From NCBI RefSeq assembly GCF_001411805.1, contig NZ_CP007213.1, positions 2,294,001-2,358,000 of the forward strand: 64,000 nt of DNA. Direction: 5' to 3'. Of the stretch, positions 15,991 through 49,192 are shown one piece after another. The first letter of the stretch is position 1, and each line of letters opens with the position of its first letter. This stretch comes from Burkholderia plantarii. Lineage in GTDB: Bacteria > Pseudomonadota > Gammaproteobacteria > Burkholderiales > Burkholderiaceae. The notes beneath the pieces are model-generated. The model was given only the letters and a program-made list of their open reading frames with translations. It was not told the DNA's origin and ran no database searches. The translations under genes were made by a program, and so were the position numbers.

Positions 15991-16642
15991 CGCGCTCCCG
16001 CCCGGGCGCGCCGAGGCCCCGGCACCCGATGCCGCGCCGCGCGGCTCCACCGCGATCGAGGCCCGGCTCGCCGCGTGGCGCGCGCACGGCGCCGACCGGC
16101 TCGCCCCCGTGCGTTTCGCCGCGCTCGACGCGCTGGCACGGCGCGCCAGTACGCATGCGGGCGCGGCGCGGCGCGTGCTGGACGCGCGGCTCGATGCCCG
16201 GCTCGCCGATTACGCGGCCATCGTCGAACGTGCGGCAACGCACGAACCCGTCACCGCCGCGCCTGCCGAAGCGAGGCCGGCGCGCCATGCATTCGCGGCA
16301 CTGCGCGACGACGTCGCGCGCGCCGCGCGCCGCGGGCCGCCCGCCGAACTGCTCGATTATTTCCGTGAAGTCTGGTCGAAGCTAAGCGCCGACCAGCAGG
16401 TGCAGCAGTCGCTCGACCGCGTGCCGAAGAACGCCGGGCCGCTCAATTCGAGCAGCCTCGTGCATCGCGCGCTGCTGTCGATGCGCGAGCTGTCGCCCGA
16501 CTATCTGCGCCAGTTCCTCGCCTATGCCGACGCGCTGTCGTGGCTCGAGGATCTGCATGGCGACGCGGCCTCGACGCAGAAGGAAGCGCCGCGCGCGACG
16601 GCCGGCGCGCCGAGGAAAACCCGGCGCGCGAAGGCGCGATAG
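15983..16642 (+). CDS. DUF2894-family protein, last gene of the stator-like operon
   Basis: This 219-residue protein of unknown function is predicted cytosolic. I start at the ATG at 15983, which overlaps the OmpA-like stop by 8 nt; a longer in-frame extension lies entirely inside the OmpA gene. The N-terminal half is Ala/Arg-rich helix (IEARLAAWRAHGADRLAPVRFAALDALARR). The C-terminal half holds the conserved family block: LLDYFREVWSKLSADQQVQ, RVPKNAGPLNSSSLVHRALL and LSPDYLRQFLAYADALSWLEDL. It ends in a basic tail (PRKTRRAKAR). Its strict coupling to the OmpA-like gene says it works with the stator pair. No nuclease, helicase or other effector motif is visible. Confidence 0.82.
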   Translation: MSDALPPGRAEAPAPDAAPRGSTAIEARLAAWRAHGADRLAPVRFAALDALARRASTHAGAARRVLDARLDARLADYAAIVERAATHEPVTAAPAEARPARHAFAALRDDVARAARRGPPAELLDYFREVWSKLSADQQVQQSLDRVPKNAGPLNSSSLVHRALLSMRELSPDYLRQFLAYADALSWLEDLHGDAASTQKEAPRATAGAPRKTRRAKAR

Positions 16643-17075
16643 GCGCGATAGGCGCGAACGGCGTGCCGCGCGACGGCAAGCTGCACCGCATCGCACCGTG
16701 TCGCGCCGCCTGACACGGCGGCGCCCCGACTCACGTTCGCCCAAGCGCCACGTTCGTGCGCCTCGCGACACGCCGCCGGGAACCCGGCGCGGCGCGCCTG
16801 AAACCACCCGGATCGCCCCCTTCGCCCCCTTCGCCGTCGTGACGCGGCTGCCGCACGGTGTTCGCGTCCAGATCGCGGCGCCACTCCCGTGTGCAACGCA
16901 GCATTGTTAAATAAAGATAAATCGAGACGCCAAACCTTTGCGCGATTAAACCTGCACCGCCGCGCGCCGTTATTGCTCATCAGATGGCCTTCATCGCCAC
17001 GACCGACAAACCGAGCGCGTCGGCTTTGAGAGAACTTCCTTCACGTCTCGGAAAAGCTATTCGGAATCCATTGGT
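16643..17075. other. Intergenic region upstream of chemoreceptor
   Basis: This is a 433-bp spacer. It starts with a short direct repeat (GGCGCGATA twice, then GGCGCGAAC) just after the DUF2894 stop codon. An AT-rich patch around 16905-16925 (TTAAATAAAGATAAATCG) probably marks the promoter of the chemoreceptor gene. I see no gene and no convincing FliA-type promoter. Confidence 0.45.
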
Positions 17076-18653
17076 ATGAGCAATAAGAAGATGTCGGTCA
17101 AGGTAAAACTCTATGGCGCGTTCGCCGTGCTGGCGGCCGTGGTCGCGATCGTATCGGCGATCTCGCTGGCGATGCTTGGCAGCGCGAACGATCGCTTCAT
17201 GCGTTTCGTATCCGGCGTCAACGCGCGCGCGATGCTGACGCATCAGGTGCGCAACGCCGTGGACCGGCGCGCCATCGCGGCGCGCAACATGGCGCTCGCC
17301 GTGCGTCCCGCGGATTTCCAGCTGGAGAAGGAGGTGGAGGCGCAGGCCGACCATGAGGTCGAGTCGAACCTTTCGAAACTCAATGAGTTGATCGCGAACG
17401 GCCAGGACACCAGCCCGAGGGCACGCGACCTGGTGGGCGAGATCAACCGGATCGAGGCGGCCTACCGCCCGGTCGCCCAGGGGATCGTCGATCTTGCCGT
17501 GGCCGGCAAGCGCGACGACGCGATCACCAAGATCAACGACGAGTGCCGGCCGCTGCTGGCCGCGCTGGTCAAGGCCACCGACGCCTATCAGGCGGCCGCG
17601 CGCGAGCGCGCCGACGGGATGCTGCGCGAGTCCGCGGAGCGCTACGCGTTGCAGCGCAACCTGCTGGTGGCGATCTGTCTGGCGGCGATCGCGATGGCGG
17701 TGATCGCGGGGCTCTTGATCACGCGCGGCCTGATGCGCTCGCTCGGCGCCGAGCCGGACGACCTGAATGCCGTGGCGCGCCGCGTGGCCGACGGCGACCT
17801 GAGCCGCGTGGCGGGCGGCGAGCACGCGCCCGAGGGCAGCGTGCTGGCCTCGATGGCGCAGATGCAGACCAGCCTCGTCGACCTGATCGGCCAGGTGCGC
17901 TCGGCCGCCGACGGCATCGCGACCGGTTCGAGCCAGATCGCCTCGGGCAACGTCGACCTGTCCGCGCGCACCGAGCAGCAGGCCGCCTCGCTGCAGGAAA
18001 CCGCCTCCAGCATGGAGCAGCTGACGTCCACCGTGCGCCAGAACGCCGAGAACTCGCAGCAGGCCAGCATGCTCTCGACCAACGCCTCGGAAGTGGCGGT
18101 GAAGGGCAGCCAGGTGGTGGGCCAGGTGGTCAGCACGATGGGCGACATCAGCGCCAGCTCCACGCGCATCGCCGACATCACCGGCATCATCGAGGGCATC
18201 GCGTTCCAGACCAACATCCTCGCGCTGAACGCGGCGGTGGAAGCCGCGCGCGCCGGCGAACAGGGCCGCGGCTTCGCGGTGGTGGCCAGCGAGGTGCGTT
18301 CGCTCGCGCAGCGCTCGTCGAGCGCCGCCAAGGAAATCAAGGAACTGATCGGCGAATCGGTGCGCAAGATCGCGGAAGGCTCGTCGCTCGCGACCACGGC
18401 CGGCGCGACCATGTCCGAGGTGACCCAGGCGGTGGCGCGCGTGACCGACATCATGGGCGAGATCGCCTCGGCCTCGCAGGAGCAGAGCCGCGGCATCGAG
18501 CAGGTCAACCTCGCCATCACGCAGATGGACTCCGTCACGCAGCAGAACGCGGCGCTGGTCGAGGAAGCGGCGGCGGCGTCGAAGTCGCTCGAAGGCCAGG
18601 GCCGCCATCTGACCGAGGCGGTGGCGTTCTTCCGCGTCGGCGAGAGCGCTTGA
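17076..18653 (+). CDS. Methyl-accepting chemotaxis protein (4HB-type sensor, HAMP, MCP signal domain)
   Basis: This is a 525-residue inner-membrane chemoreceptor feeding the CheA/CheW pathway. The first membrane helix is at about 13-33 ([19 protein letters not shown]). The periplasmic part (about 34-190) is all-helical with [15 protein letters not shown], typical of four-helix-bundle sensors. The second membrane helix is at about 191-213 ([19 protein letters not shown]), then a HAMP linker and a long cytoplasmic coil. The hairpin tip is [19 protein letters not shown] with [16 protein letters not shown]. Glu/Gln pairs such as [11 protein letters not shown] are likely methylation regions. There is no C-terminal CheR-tether pentapeptide. 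The ligand cannot be predicted, and the gene stands alone. Confidence 0.95.
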   Translation: MSNKKMSVKVKLYGAFAVLAAVVAIVSAISLAMLGSANDRFMRFVSGVNARAMLTHQVRNAVDRRAIAARNMALAVRPADFQLEKEVEAQADHEVESNLSKLNELIANGQDTSPRARDLVGEINRIEAAYRPVAQGIVDLAVAGKRDDAITKINDECRPLLAALVKATDAYQAAARERADGMLRESAERYALQRNLLVAICLAAIAMAVIAGLLITRGLMRSLGAEPDDLNAVARRVADGDLSRVAGGEHAPEGSVLASMAQMQTSLVDLIGQVRSAADGIATGSSQIASGNVDLSARTEQQAASLQETASSMEQLTSTVRQNAENSQQASMLSTNASEVAVKGSQVVGQVVSTMGDISASSTRIADITGIIEGIAFQTNILALNAAVEAARAGEQGRGFAVVASEVRSLAQRSSSAAKEIKELIGESVRKIAEGSSLATTAGATMSEVTQAVARVTDIMGEIASASQEQSRGIEQVNLAITQMDSVTQQNAALVEEAAAASKSLEGQGRHLTEAVAFFRVGESA

Positions 18654-18891
18654 CGCAAGGCGCCTCGGGCGAGCCGACCGACGGGGCGGCGCCCGCCGCT
18701 TGGTCGTCACCCTCGGCCTCGTCACCCTCGGCGCCGTCATCGCGGCCGAGCTCGTGCCGCATGACGTGCTCGCCGGCTGGTTCGTGCCGATCAGCGCGAC
18801 GCCGGCGCGGCGCACCACGCGCCGTGGCCGGCCTCGTGCCGCGGCGACGCCACCGACGCGATGGGCGGCGACAAGCGGCCGGCCTCGCGCC

Positions 18892-20208
18892 TCACCCGCG
18901 CGCCGCCGGCGCCCTCGCCCACGCGTCCAGCGCCCGCGCGAGCCGCGCCACCACGCGCGTCCATCCCTCGTCGCCCCACTGCCGGAACAGGCGCACGCTG
19001 CCCGGATACCACGGCGAATCCTCGCGCGCCTGCATCCAGCGCCAGTCCACGTCGCGCGCCGGCAGCAGCACCCAGCACGGCACGCCCAGCGACGCGGCGA
19101 GATGGACGGCGGCCGTATCCACGCCGATCAGCAGGTCCAGTTGCGCGATCACGGCCGCGCTGTCGGCCAGATCGCCCACCGCCGCGCCGAGCTGCAGCAG
19201 CGGCTGGCCGGCGGGCGGGCGCGCGGCCTCGTCCTCGCCCGCGCCCTTCTGCAGGCTGACGAAGTCGATGCCGGGCGCGGCCCACAGCGGCGCGAGCATG
19301 GCGAGCGACGGCAGCGAGCGGTGCGCGTCGTTGTGATGGCGCGGGTTGCCCTTCCAGACGAGGCCCACCTTGCGCCCGCCCGTCAGCGCGTCGAGCGGCG
19401 CCCGCCACCGCGCGAGCCGCGCGGCGTCCATGCCCGGCGCCAGCGGCGCGGGAATCGTCTCGACGGTGGTGCCGAAATGCGCGGGCGCGCTCATCAGGCT
19501 CGTCCAGCAATCGAAACGCGCCGCCTGCGCCTGCGCGGCGTCGTGGTCGAGGACGGCGTCGACGCCGTCCATGCCCGCGAGCCAACGGTGCAGCGCGCCC
19601 ATGCAGGCCACGGTCACCTGCCGCGCGCCGGCCGCCTTCAGCATCGGCAGATAACGGGCGAACTGGATCATGTCGCCCAGGCCGTCCTCCTGCCATACCA
19701 GCACGCTGCGCCCGGCCAGCGGCTCGCCCTGCCATTGCGGGCACGGCAGGCGCCGCTTCGTGTCGGCGTGGACGAAGCGCGGGTGCGTGTAGCGCGATTC
19801 GTAGCGCCGCCAGCCCTCCTCGTAGCGCCCGAGTGCCAGCAGCAGCGTGGCCAGGCCGAACTGCGCGTCCGGATAGTCGGGGCGCAGCGCGAGCGCGCGG
19901 CGGTAGGCGGCCTCGGCCTCGTCGAGGCGGCCTGACTGGCGCGTGATGCTGCCCAGGTTGTAGTGCGCCTCGGGCAGGTCCGGATCGAAGATCGCGGCAA
20001 GCCGCACGTGCGTCTCGGCTTCCGGCAGGCGGCCGAGCACTTCGAGCACGTTGCCGAGATTGCTGTGCGCCGCGGCGGCGTTCGGCAGCAGCCGCAGCAC
20101 CTCGCGATATTCGCGTTCGGCTTCGGCGTAGCGATCCTCGCCGACCAGCGACAGCGCGAGTTCGAAATGTGCCTGGGCGGGGTGCGGATCGGAAGACGGG
20201 GCGGACAT
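18892..20208 (-). CDS. Tetratricopeptide-repeat protein with glycosyltransferase-like C-terminal domain
   Basis: This is a 438-residue protein. Residues about 10-150 are four TPR units (AHFELALSLVGEDRYAEAE; AHSNLGNVLEVLGRLPEAE; AHYNLGSITRQSGRLDEAE; AQFGLATLLLALGRYEEGW). The rest resembles the heptosyltransferase/GT9 fold: VLVWQEDGLGDMIQFARYLPML (the GD.I.f motif), KVGLVWKGNPRHHND and DLLIGVDTAAVHLAASLG, the typical nucleotide-sugar site near the end. Such TPR-GT fusions are common in proteobacteria; known members act in glycan or flagellin glycosylation, but the acceptor here is unknown. It stands alone between a chemoreceptor and a thiol-redox operon. No signal peptide is seen. Confidence 0.85.
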   Translation of the reverse strand: MSAPSSDPHPAQAHFELALSLVGEDRYAEAEREYREVLRLLPNAAAAHSNLGNVLEVLGRLPEAETHVRLAAIFDPDLPEAHYNLGSITRQSGRLDEAEAAYRRALALRPDYPDAQFGLATLLLALGRYEEGWRRYESRYTHPRFVHADTKRRLPCPQWQGEPLAGRSVLVWQEDGLGDMIQFARYLPMLKAAGARQVTVACMGALHRWLAGMDGVDAVLDHDAAQAQAARFDCWTSLMSAPAHFGTTVETIPAPLAPGMDAARLARWRAPLDALTGGRKVGLVWKGNPRHHNDAHRSLPSLAMLAPLWAAPGIDFVSLQKGAGEDEAARPPAGQPLLQLGAAVGDLADSAAVIAQLDLLIGVDTAAVHLAASLGVPCWVLLPARDVDWRWMQAREDSPWYPGSVRLFRQWGDEGWTRVVARLARALDAWARAPAARG

Positions 20209-20528
20209 GACGGCGGACGACCGGAAGGCAGGAGACGAGCTTCACACGTTACCGCAAGCCGGCCGGGCCCGGTGGCGCGAATTGCGCGGCACGGCGGGCG
20301 CGGGCCGGCACATCGCGGCGAACCGCGACCATGCCGGCGCGTCCGGGCACGCCGGTGCGACGGGCGGGGGCCGCTCCCTCGCGGCGGCGGCCACGCTGCC
20401 CGCGCCTGCACCGCCTCGCGGCCTCGCTTCACGACCGGCTTCACGCCGCGGCCTCGCCCCCTCGCCTGCCGGCACCGGCCGTGGACGGAACACCGGCCCG
20501 ATCGCGGCGCGGGCCGGCATCCGGCCGT
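20209..20528. other. Intergenic spacer, TPR gene to DsbD-like gene
   Basis: A 320-bp, very GC-rich spacer lies between the start of the TPR gene and the stop of the DsbD-like gene. It must hold the promoter of the TPR gene. No gene or repeat stands out. Confidence 0.4.
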
Positions 20529-22658
20529 TCAGGCGCCGGCGCGGTCGATCGCCTCGACCACCGTGTCGGTTCGCAGCAATTCCGGCAGCGCCAGGCCGTC
20601 GGGCAGGTTCGGCCCGTACACCACGTCGAGCGGAATGCCCGCCCGGCCGAAGCGCGTCACGTAGCGCGCGATGTCCGGATCGACGTGACTCCAGTCGGCG
20701 CGCATGCGCACCACGTGCGGGGCGGCGAGCGCGCGCCGCACGGCGGGCTGGCTCAGCACGGTCAGTTCGTTGACCTTGCAGGTCAGGCACCAGGTCGCGT
20801 CGACGTCGACGAACACCGTTTCGCCGGCCGCCACCAGCGTCGCGATGCGCTGCGGGTCGAACCGCTGCCAGCCGGCCCGCTCCGCCGGAACATCCGCCTC
20901 CGCCGCGCGCCCGGCCCCCACGGCATCGGGCGCGCGCCGCGCGTCCGGCAGACCGGCCACGACGATCGCGCCGACCGCCAGCCCCACCAGCAGCACGCGC
21001 GGCCAACGACGCGGCGCGGCGGGGGCGAGCCCGGACACGATCGCGCGCAGGCCCACCAGGGCCGCCAGCAGCAGCGCCACCGCCAGCGCGATCCGCGCGC
21101 CGGTGACGGCCGACAGCAGCACCAGCAGCCAGCCGGTGGTGGCCAGCAGCAGGAAGCCGAGCCCCGTGCGCAGCCGGTTCATCCACGCACCGGGGCGCGG
21201 CAGCCAGCCGGCCAGCGACGGCGCGATCGCGATCGCCCAGAACGGCGACGACATGCCGATCCCCATCGCGAGCAGCACCGCCACGATGTCGAACGGGCCG
21301 CGCGCGAGCGCGAAGCCCACCGCGGTGCCGACCAGCGGCGCCGAGCACGGCGTGGCGAGCAGCGTCGCGAACGCGCCGGAGAGGAAGGCCTCGACGAGCG
21401 GCCCGCGCGTGGCGGGAGCGCCGGCCAGATCGGCGAGCACGGCGGGCAGGCCGAGCGGCAGCCAGTCGAACAGGCTCGCGGCGAACAGCGCGGTGGCGAC
21501 CGACATGGTCGCGAGAAACCAGGGCTGCTGGAACTGGATGCCCCAGCCGATCGCGCCGCCGCCGAGCTTCAGCGCCGCGAGCCCCAGCGCGAGCAGCAGG
21601 AACGACGCGACGGTGCCGAGCGCGGACGCGGCGGCGAGCCGGCGCGTGGCGGCGCGCGAGGCGCTCGCGGTCTTGACCAGCACGAACGCCTTCAACGACA
21701 GCACCGGCAGCACGCACGGCATCAGGTTCAGGATCAGGCCGCCGGCCAGCGCGAGCAGCAGGATCGACAGCCGGCCCGCCTCGCCGCGCGCGGCCGCGCC
21801 GGCCCGCGCGCGATCGACCTCGAAGCGGGCCGCGCGGCCGCGATCGACCAGCGTCACGCCCAGCGCGCGCGCCGCACCGGCCGCCGCCGGCAACCCGACG
21901 TCGAAGCGTGCCTCGCGCCGGTCGTCCGACAGCCGCACCTCGGGCGCGGCCGGCAGGCCGCTGCCCGCGCCCTCGACGAACAGGTCCGGCGCGGCAAACG
22001 GCCCGGCGGTACTGCGCACCCGCACCTGCAGATGCGGCGCGCCCGAGCGGTTCGTCGAGGGCGCCGCGAGCGTGGCCGAGACGACCGAGAACCCGGCCCG
22101 CGCGGGCGGCCCCGGCAGCGCGCGGGCCGCCGCGTCGAGGCTCGCGGCCTGCGCCGACGGCGCTACCGTCGCGCCGGCGGCGGCCGGCAGATCGAGCGCG
22201 AGATCGGCATGCTCGGGCACGCAGACGTTCGAGCAGGTCGCGTAGTCGAGCGCGAGCCGCAGCCGCGCCGGCGCGTGCGCCTCGCGCAGCCGCAGCGTCA
22301 GCGGCAGCACGACGTCGCCGGTGTAGACGGCGTTCTGCAGCCCCTCGACGACGAGCCGTGTCGGCGCCGGCCACGCGAGATCGGCCGCCACGACACCGGC
22401 CGAGCGCGACCAGTCCAGATGCGGGGCGACGCCCGCGTCGCCGGGCGTGCGCCAGTAGCCGTGCCAGCCGGGCGGAAAGCGCAATTCGAGGCCGGCGCGC
22501 AGCGTCGCGCCCGTCACGCCGTCGGCGGCGGTGACGAGCCGTGCCTGCGCGCGCGCGTCGCCCACCCAGCCTGACTCGGCTGCGTGCGCGGCGCTCGCCG
22601 CCGCCAGCAAGGCCGCGGCCGCCAGCGCCGCGCGCGCGAGCCAACGCAGGATACGCAT
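20529..22658 (-). CDS. DsbD/ScsB-type thiol:disulfide interchange protein
   Basis: A 709-residue membrane protein that carries electrons from cytosolic thioredoxin to periplasmic thiol proteins. I start at the ATG at 22658 (MRILRWLARAALAAAALL, signal peptide ending AHA-AE). The N-terminal periplasmic domain (about 25-265) has YATCSNVCVP, the ScsB-like cysteine pair. The central membrane domain has LILNLMPCVLPVLSLKAF and LLATPCSAPLVGTAVGFAL, the two redox cysteines of DsbD-beta, over about eight helices. The C-terminal thioredoxin domain has DATWCLTCKVNE (CxxC). Immediately upstream on the same strand is a DUF1223 thioredoxin-like gene, 38 bp away, so the two are probably one operon and a donor-acceptor pair. 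The frame remains open upstream but that part belongs to the DUF1223 gene region. Confidence 0.92.
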   Translation of the reverse strand: MRILRWLARAALAAAALLAAASAAHAAESGWVGDARAQARLVTAADGVTGATLRAGLELRFPPGWHGYWRTPGDAGVAPHLDWSRSAGVVAADLAWPAPTRLVVEGLQNAVYTGDVVLPLTLRLREAHAPARLRLALDYATCSNVCVPEHADLALDLPAAAGATVAPSAQAASLDAAARALPGPPARAGFSVVSATLAAPSTNRSGAPHLQVRVRSTAGPFAAPDLFVEGAGSGLPAAPEVRLSDDRREARFDVGLPAAAGAARALGVTLVDRGRAARFEVDRARAGAAARGEAGRLSILLLALAGGLILNLMPCVLPVLSLKAFVLVKTASASRAATRRLAAASALGTVASFLLLALGLAALKLGGGAIGWGIQFQQPWFLATMSVATALFAASLFDWLPLGLPAVLADLAGAPATRGPLVEAFLSGAFATLLATPCSAPLVGTAVGFALARGPFDIVAVLLAMGIGMSSPFWAIAIAPSLAGWLPRPGAWMNRLRTGLGFLLLATTGWLLVLLSAVTGARIALAVALLLAALVGLRAIVSGLAPAAPRRWPRVLLVGLAVGAIVVAGLPDARRAPDAVGAGRAAEADVPAERAGWQRFDPQRIATLVAAGETVFVDVDATWCLTCKVNELTVLSQPAVRRALAAPHVVRMRADWSHVDPDIARYVTRFGRAGIPLDVVYGPNLPDGLALPELLRTDTVVEAIDRAGA

Positions 22659-22696
22659 GGTGCCGGCCTCCCGATCCCGTGCGAGTCCGCCGGCGC

Positions 22697-23416
22697 TCAG
22701 CGCGCGCCGGGCGCGGCGGCGTCGGCGACGCGCGCGGCCCCCACGATCCGGCCGTCCGGCGCCTCGAGCAGCACCGCCAGGCGCTCGCCCTCGACCAGCG
22801 CGACATGCAGCGTCAGCGCCGCGCCGTGCCACTCGCCGATCGGCATCACGCCGCGCACGATGTTCGACTCGGTCAAGGTCCGGCCGGCGTTCTCGCCGCG
22901 CCCGACCGGCGTCGCGCGGCGCGCGTCGTAGCCCACCAGCAGCACGCGCGCCGGCCCGGCCCCCGCGCCGATCGACACCGCCACCGCGTCGCCGCCGCGG
23001 CTCGCGCTGACGGCGGCGGCCGTGACGCCCGCGCGCCTGGCCCGGTCGATCGCGGCCTCGGCGGCGCCGCGATCGGAGCCGACCACGGCGGCCGTGCCGT
23101 CGACCACCATCTCCGGCGTATACGAGCCGTCCCGGAAGCGCTCGCCGTAGCGCGCCTGGCGCTGCGTCGCGCCATCGAACGACCAGGGATCCTTCCAGCC
23201 GAGCTGGTTCCAGTACGTGACGTGGAACGCGAGCGGCAGCACGTCGGCGCGCGTGTCGCTGAGCTCGGAGAGGAAGCGGTCGGCTGGCGGGCAGGACGAG
23301 CAGCCCTGCGACGTGAACAGCTCGACGACGACGGGCCGCGGCGCGGCGGCCATCGCCTGCGAGGCGACGAGCACGGCGGCACCCGCGCACAGGGCGGGGA
23401 ATGAACGGAACGGCAT
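22697..23416 (-). CDS. DUF1223 thioredoxin-like periplasmic protein
   Basis: This is a 239-residue exported protein with a signal peptide (MPFRSFPALCAGAAVLVASQAMA-AA). The fold start VVVELFTSQGCSSCPPAD contains a CSSC redox pair, and FHVTYWNQLGWKDPW with YTPEMVVDG follow, all typical of DUF1223. The C-terminal half is a beta-rich domain. The function in this family is not established. The CxxC and the neighbouring DsbD/ScsB-like reductase suggest it receives electrons from that protein, perhaps in copper or oxidative-stress defence as proposed for Scs systems. It is the first gene of a two-gene minus-strand operon. Confidence 0.88.
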   Translation of the reverse strand: MPFRSFPALCAGAAVLVASQAMAAAPRPVVVELFTSQGCSSCPPADRFLSELSDTRADVLPLAFHVTYWNQLGWKDPWSFDGATQRQARYGERFRDGSYTPEMVVDGTAAVVGSDRGAAEAAIDRARRAGVTAAAVSASRGGDAVAVSIGAGAGPARVLLVGYDARRATPVGRGENAGRTLTESNIVRGVMPIGEWHGAALTLHVALVEGERLAVLLEAPDGRIVGAARVADAAAPGAR

Positions 23417-23630
23417 GGCTGGCCTCCGGTGACGAACGGTATCGGTATTTCGTCCGGCACGGCGAAACGGTTACAGCCGCATGCACATTCGCGGCACGGC
23501 CGGCGCATGACGGCACGGAACCATGGCACCGCCGGCGCGCGCATCGCACGCGCGCGGCGCCATCCCGCAACATCCGGCGGACGGTGGCGCCCACCCGGCC
23601 GCCACCGCCACCATCGCCGGCGCGTACCGC

Positions 23631-47216
<23,586 letters not shown>

Positions 47217-49192
47217 GAAATTCGACCAGGAAATGGGTTAAACGGAATTGCGCTCTCTCAATTCGCAATTCCATGCTTGGCGAAATACGCCATCATTCGG
47301 CACGGTTCGAATGGCAGGCATCCACGTGACGGCCGGGCCATCGCGGCATGCACGAAGCGGCCGCCGATTCGCACCGGATTCACATAGTGGGCATCGCTCG
47401 ACCTCCACCGGAAACGACACCGACGGGCCGCCGGGACGCATTCCCGCCATTCATCGAACACGCCAGAGAGTACGGCCTCGCGTAAGAACGTGTCCTGAGC
47501 GCCGCGAATCCGGCAGCGCCGAAACGAATGAAGCCGGCGACGCGCGCAGCACGAATCGGTTCGTGCCGGGGGTTTGCGGTCGTGGCAAGCGCATGGGCGC
47601 AAAGCGCCTGCCGCAAGGCGGTTCCGCGCGAACTCGACCCGATTCGACGTGATTCGGGCAGTCGCGTGCGCGACGGGCGCTCGGCCGCGGCGGCGCGTTC
47701 GCCATGCGTTGCGTCGGCGGCGCAACGGGGCCGGTTTCATGCATGCGCCGCTCGCCGACGATCGATATCGGACCGGCGACATCGCAGTCGAACGCCAACG
47801 GGCCGGGAAAATTCACGCGACGGGCCGCGCCGAGCCAGAAGCATTCCTGCCGTGATTTCATGGCGCCACGACATTCCCTTTCTTTGCTGATTTTCCGGGA
47901 GTCGCGCCGACGCCTTGCATGCCGATCGCGTTCGAGATCGCGTGAATTCGAAGCGATTCATCGAGGCGGCGGAATTTCCGGATTTTTCTCGGTGCCGGCG
48001 ATTCAGGACACCGCGATATCCGTCGATTCATTCGGGCCGACTTCGTCGGTCGTTGATGGACTCGAGGCAATGGCTCGAGACCGTCGAGCCGAACGGCGGC
48101 AAGGAAAATCGGATGAGAACCCGCGATCTCGCGGGGTGCCCGCCGCCGCGATCAACCGGCGACGCGTCGCCGGCACCGGCATGGGACGAAGCCGAAACGG
48201 ACCCGGCCGGAGCGGGCGAGGACGGCGGCGATGGGGCGGGCAACCTGCCGCCGGGATGCGTCGAGATCGACGAGCCGGGCGCGGCCGATCCGCCTGTCGG
48301 TTCGATCGCCGATGTGATGACGCGGATGGAATCGTGCCGGCGGCCCGTATGCCGATTTCATTCAGCCCGGACCCGGTATCCGCCAATCCGGCGGCATCGC
48401 GCGCCGCCGCGTGAATCACCGCATGCGTTGCCGTATGCGTCGATATCGATTTGCACGGCGCATAAATTAATGCGAATGCCTGGAAATAAACCGTCGGTCG
48501 CTCACGAGCGGGACGATCGGTGAATTGAAATATCGATGACGATGTCGGGCGGAACGCAATCGCGCACGGCAGGCGTCGATAACCCGGAGCAGGCCGCCGT
48601 CGCATTCCGCCAACAGGCCGATCCGCCACGCCGTCCTGCCACCGGCCGCGCTCGCCGGATCGCATTGGCGCCGGTTTCCCACCATGTGCGCAACGTCGGC
48701 CAGCCCCGCGCCTCGCGCATTCCAAATGCGCCATCGCGCCGTCGGGCGCGGCCCGGGCCGCGCGTCACAAAATGCGAAGGCTCGCGTGGCGGGAAGATGG
48801 CGGCGCAACCCACGCCTCGGCGCAGAGCATAGCAGAGCTATCGCGCCACGTGATAGGACATCTCGCTTCGAATTTACCCTGATTCAATTGAATATCGACT
48901 GGTGGCATGGTTCGAAATTGTTGCGTCATCAAGGACAAAATCTGTATTACGAAGTGCTTGACACGTAGTACGAACGTTTCACGCCGTATCGGTCGTTTCC
49001 AGACGGAGCTTCGATGCCGCCATCGAGTCAAGGGAGACCAGCGATCCGATATCGACGGCGGCGGCAGCTGGCTTAACTCGATGGTTAATACGTGGCTGCG
49101 GCCTGGCTTCGCGCCGACAGCGGAGACAAGAACAAAAGCCCGACGATGCTCCGATCGGGGTTCAGAGACACATCAACGACAACTACCCACCC
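47217..49192. other. 1.98-kb region without a supported gene, upstream of the NRPS and porin
   Basis: This must contain the promoters of the NRPS (minus strand) and the porin (plus strand). Open frames on both strands are short and Arg/Ser/Pro-rich, with no recognised domain. In particular there is no MbtH-like frame and no LuxR-type regulator. AT-rich patches occur around 48455-48490, 48520-48545 and 48870-48970. Only the last lies near a gene start (porin) and is a plausible promoter. The base composition is more mixed than in the flanks, suggesting decayed or transferred DNA. Confidence 0.5.

Noticed and set aside
11548..16642. A complete Zorya defence system
   Set aside because: Only the stator-like pair resembles ZorA/ZorB. 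No ZorC, ZorD helicase or ZorE nuclease is encoded nearby, so the call is limited to ZorAB-like architecture.
47217..49192. Small open frames as an MbtH-like partner or regulator of the NRPS
   Set aside because: None contains the MbtH tryptophan-rich core or a LuxR/AraC helix-turn-helix. They are short and compositionally biased.
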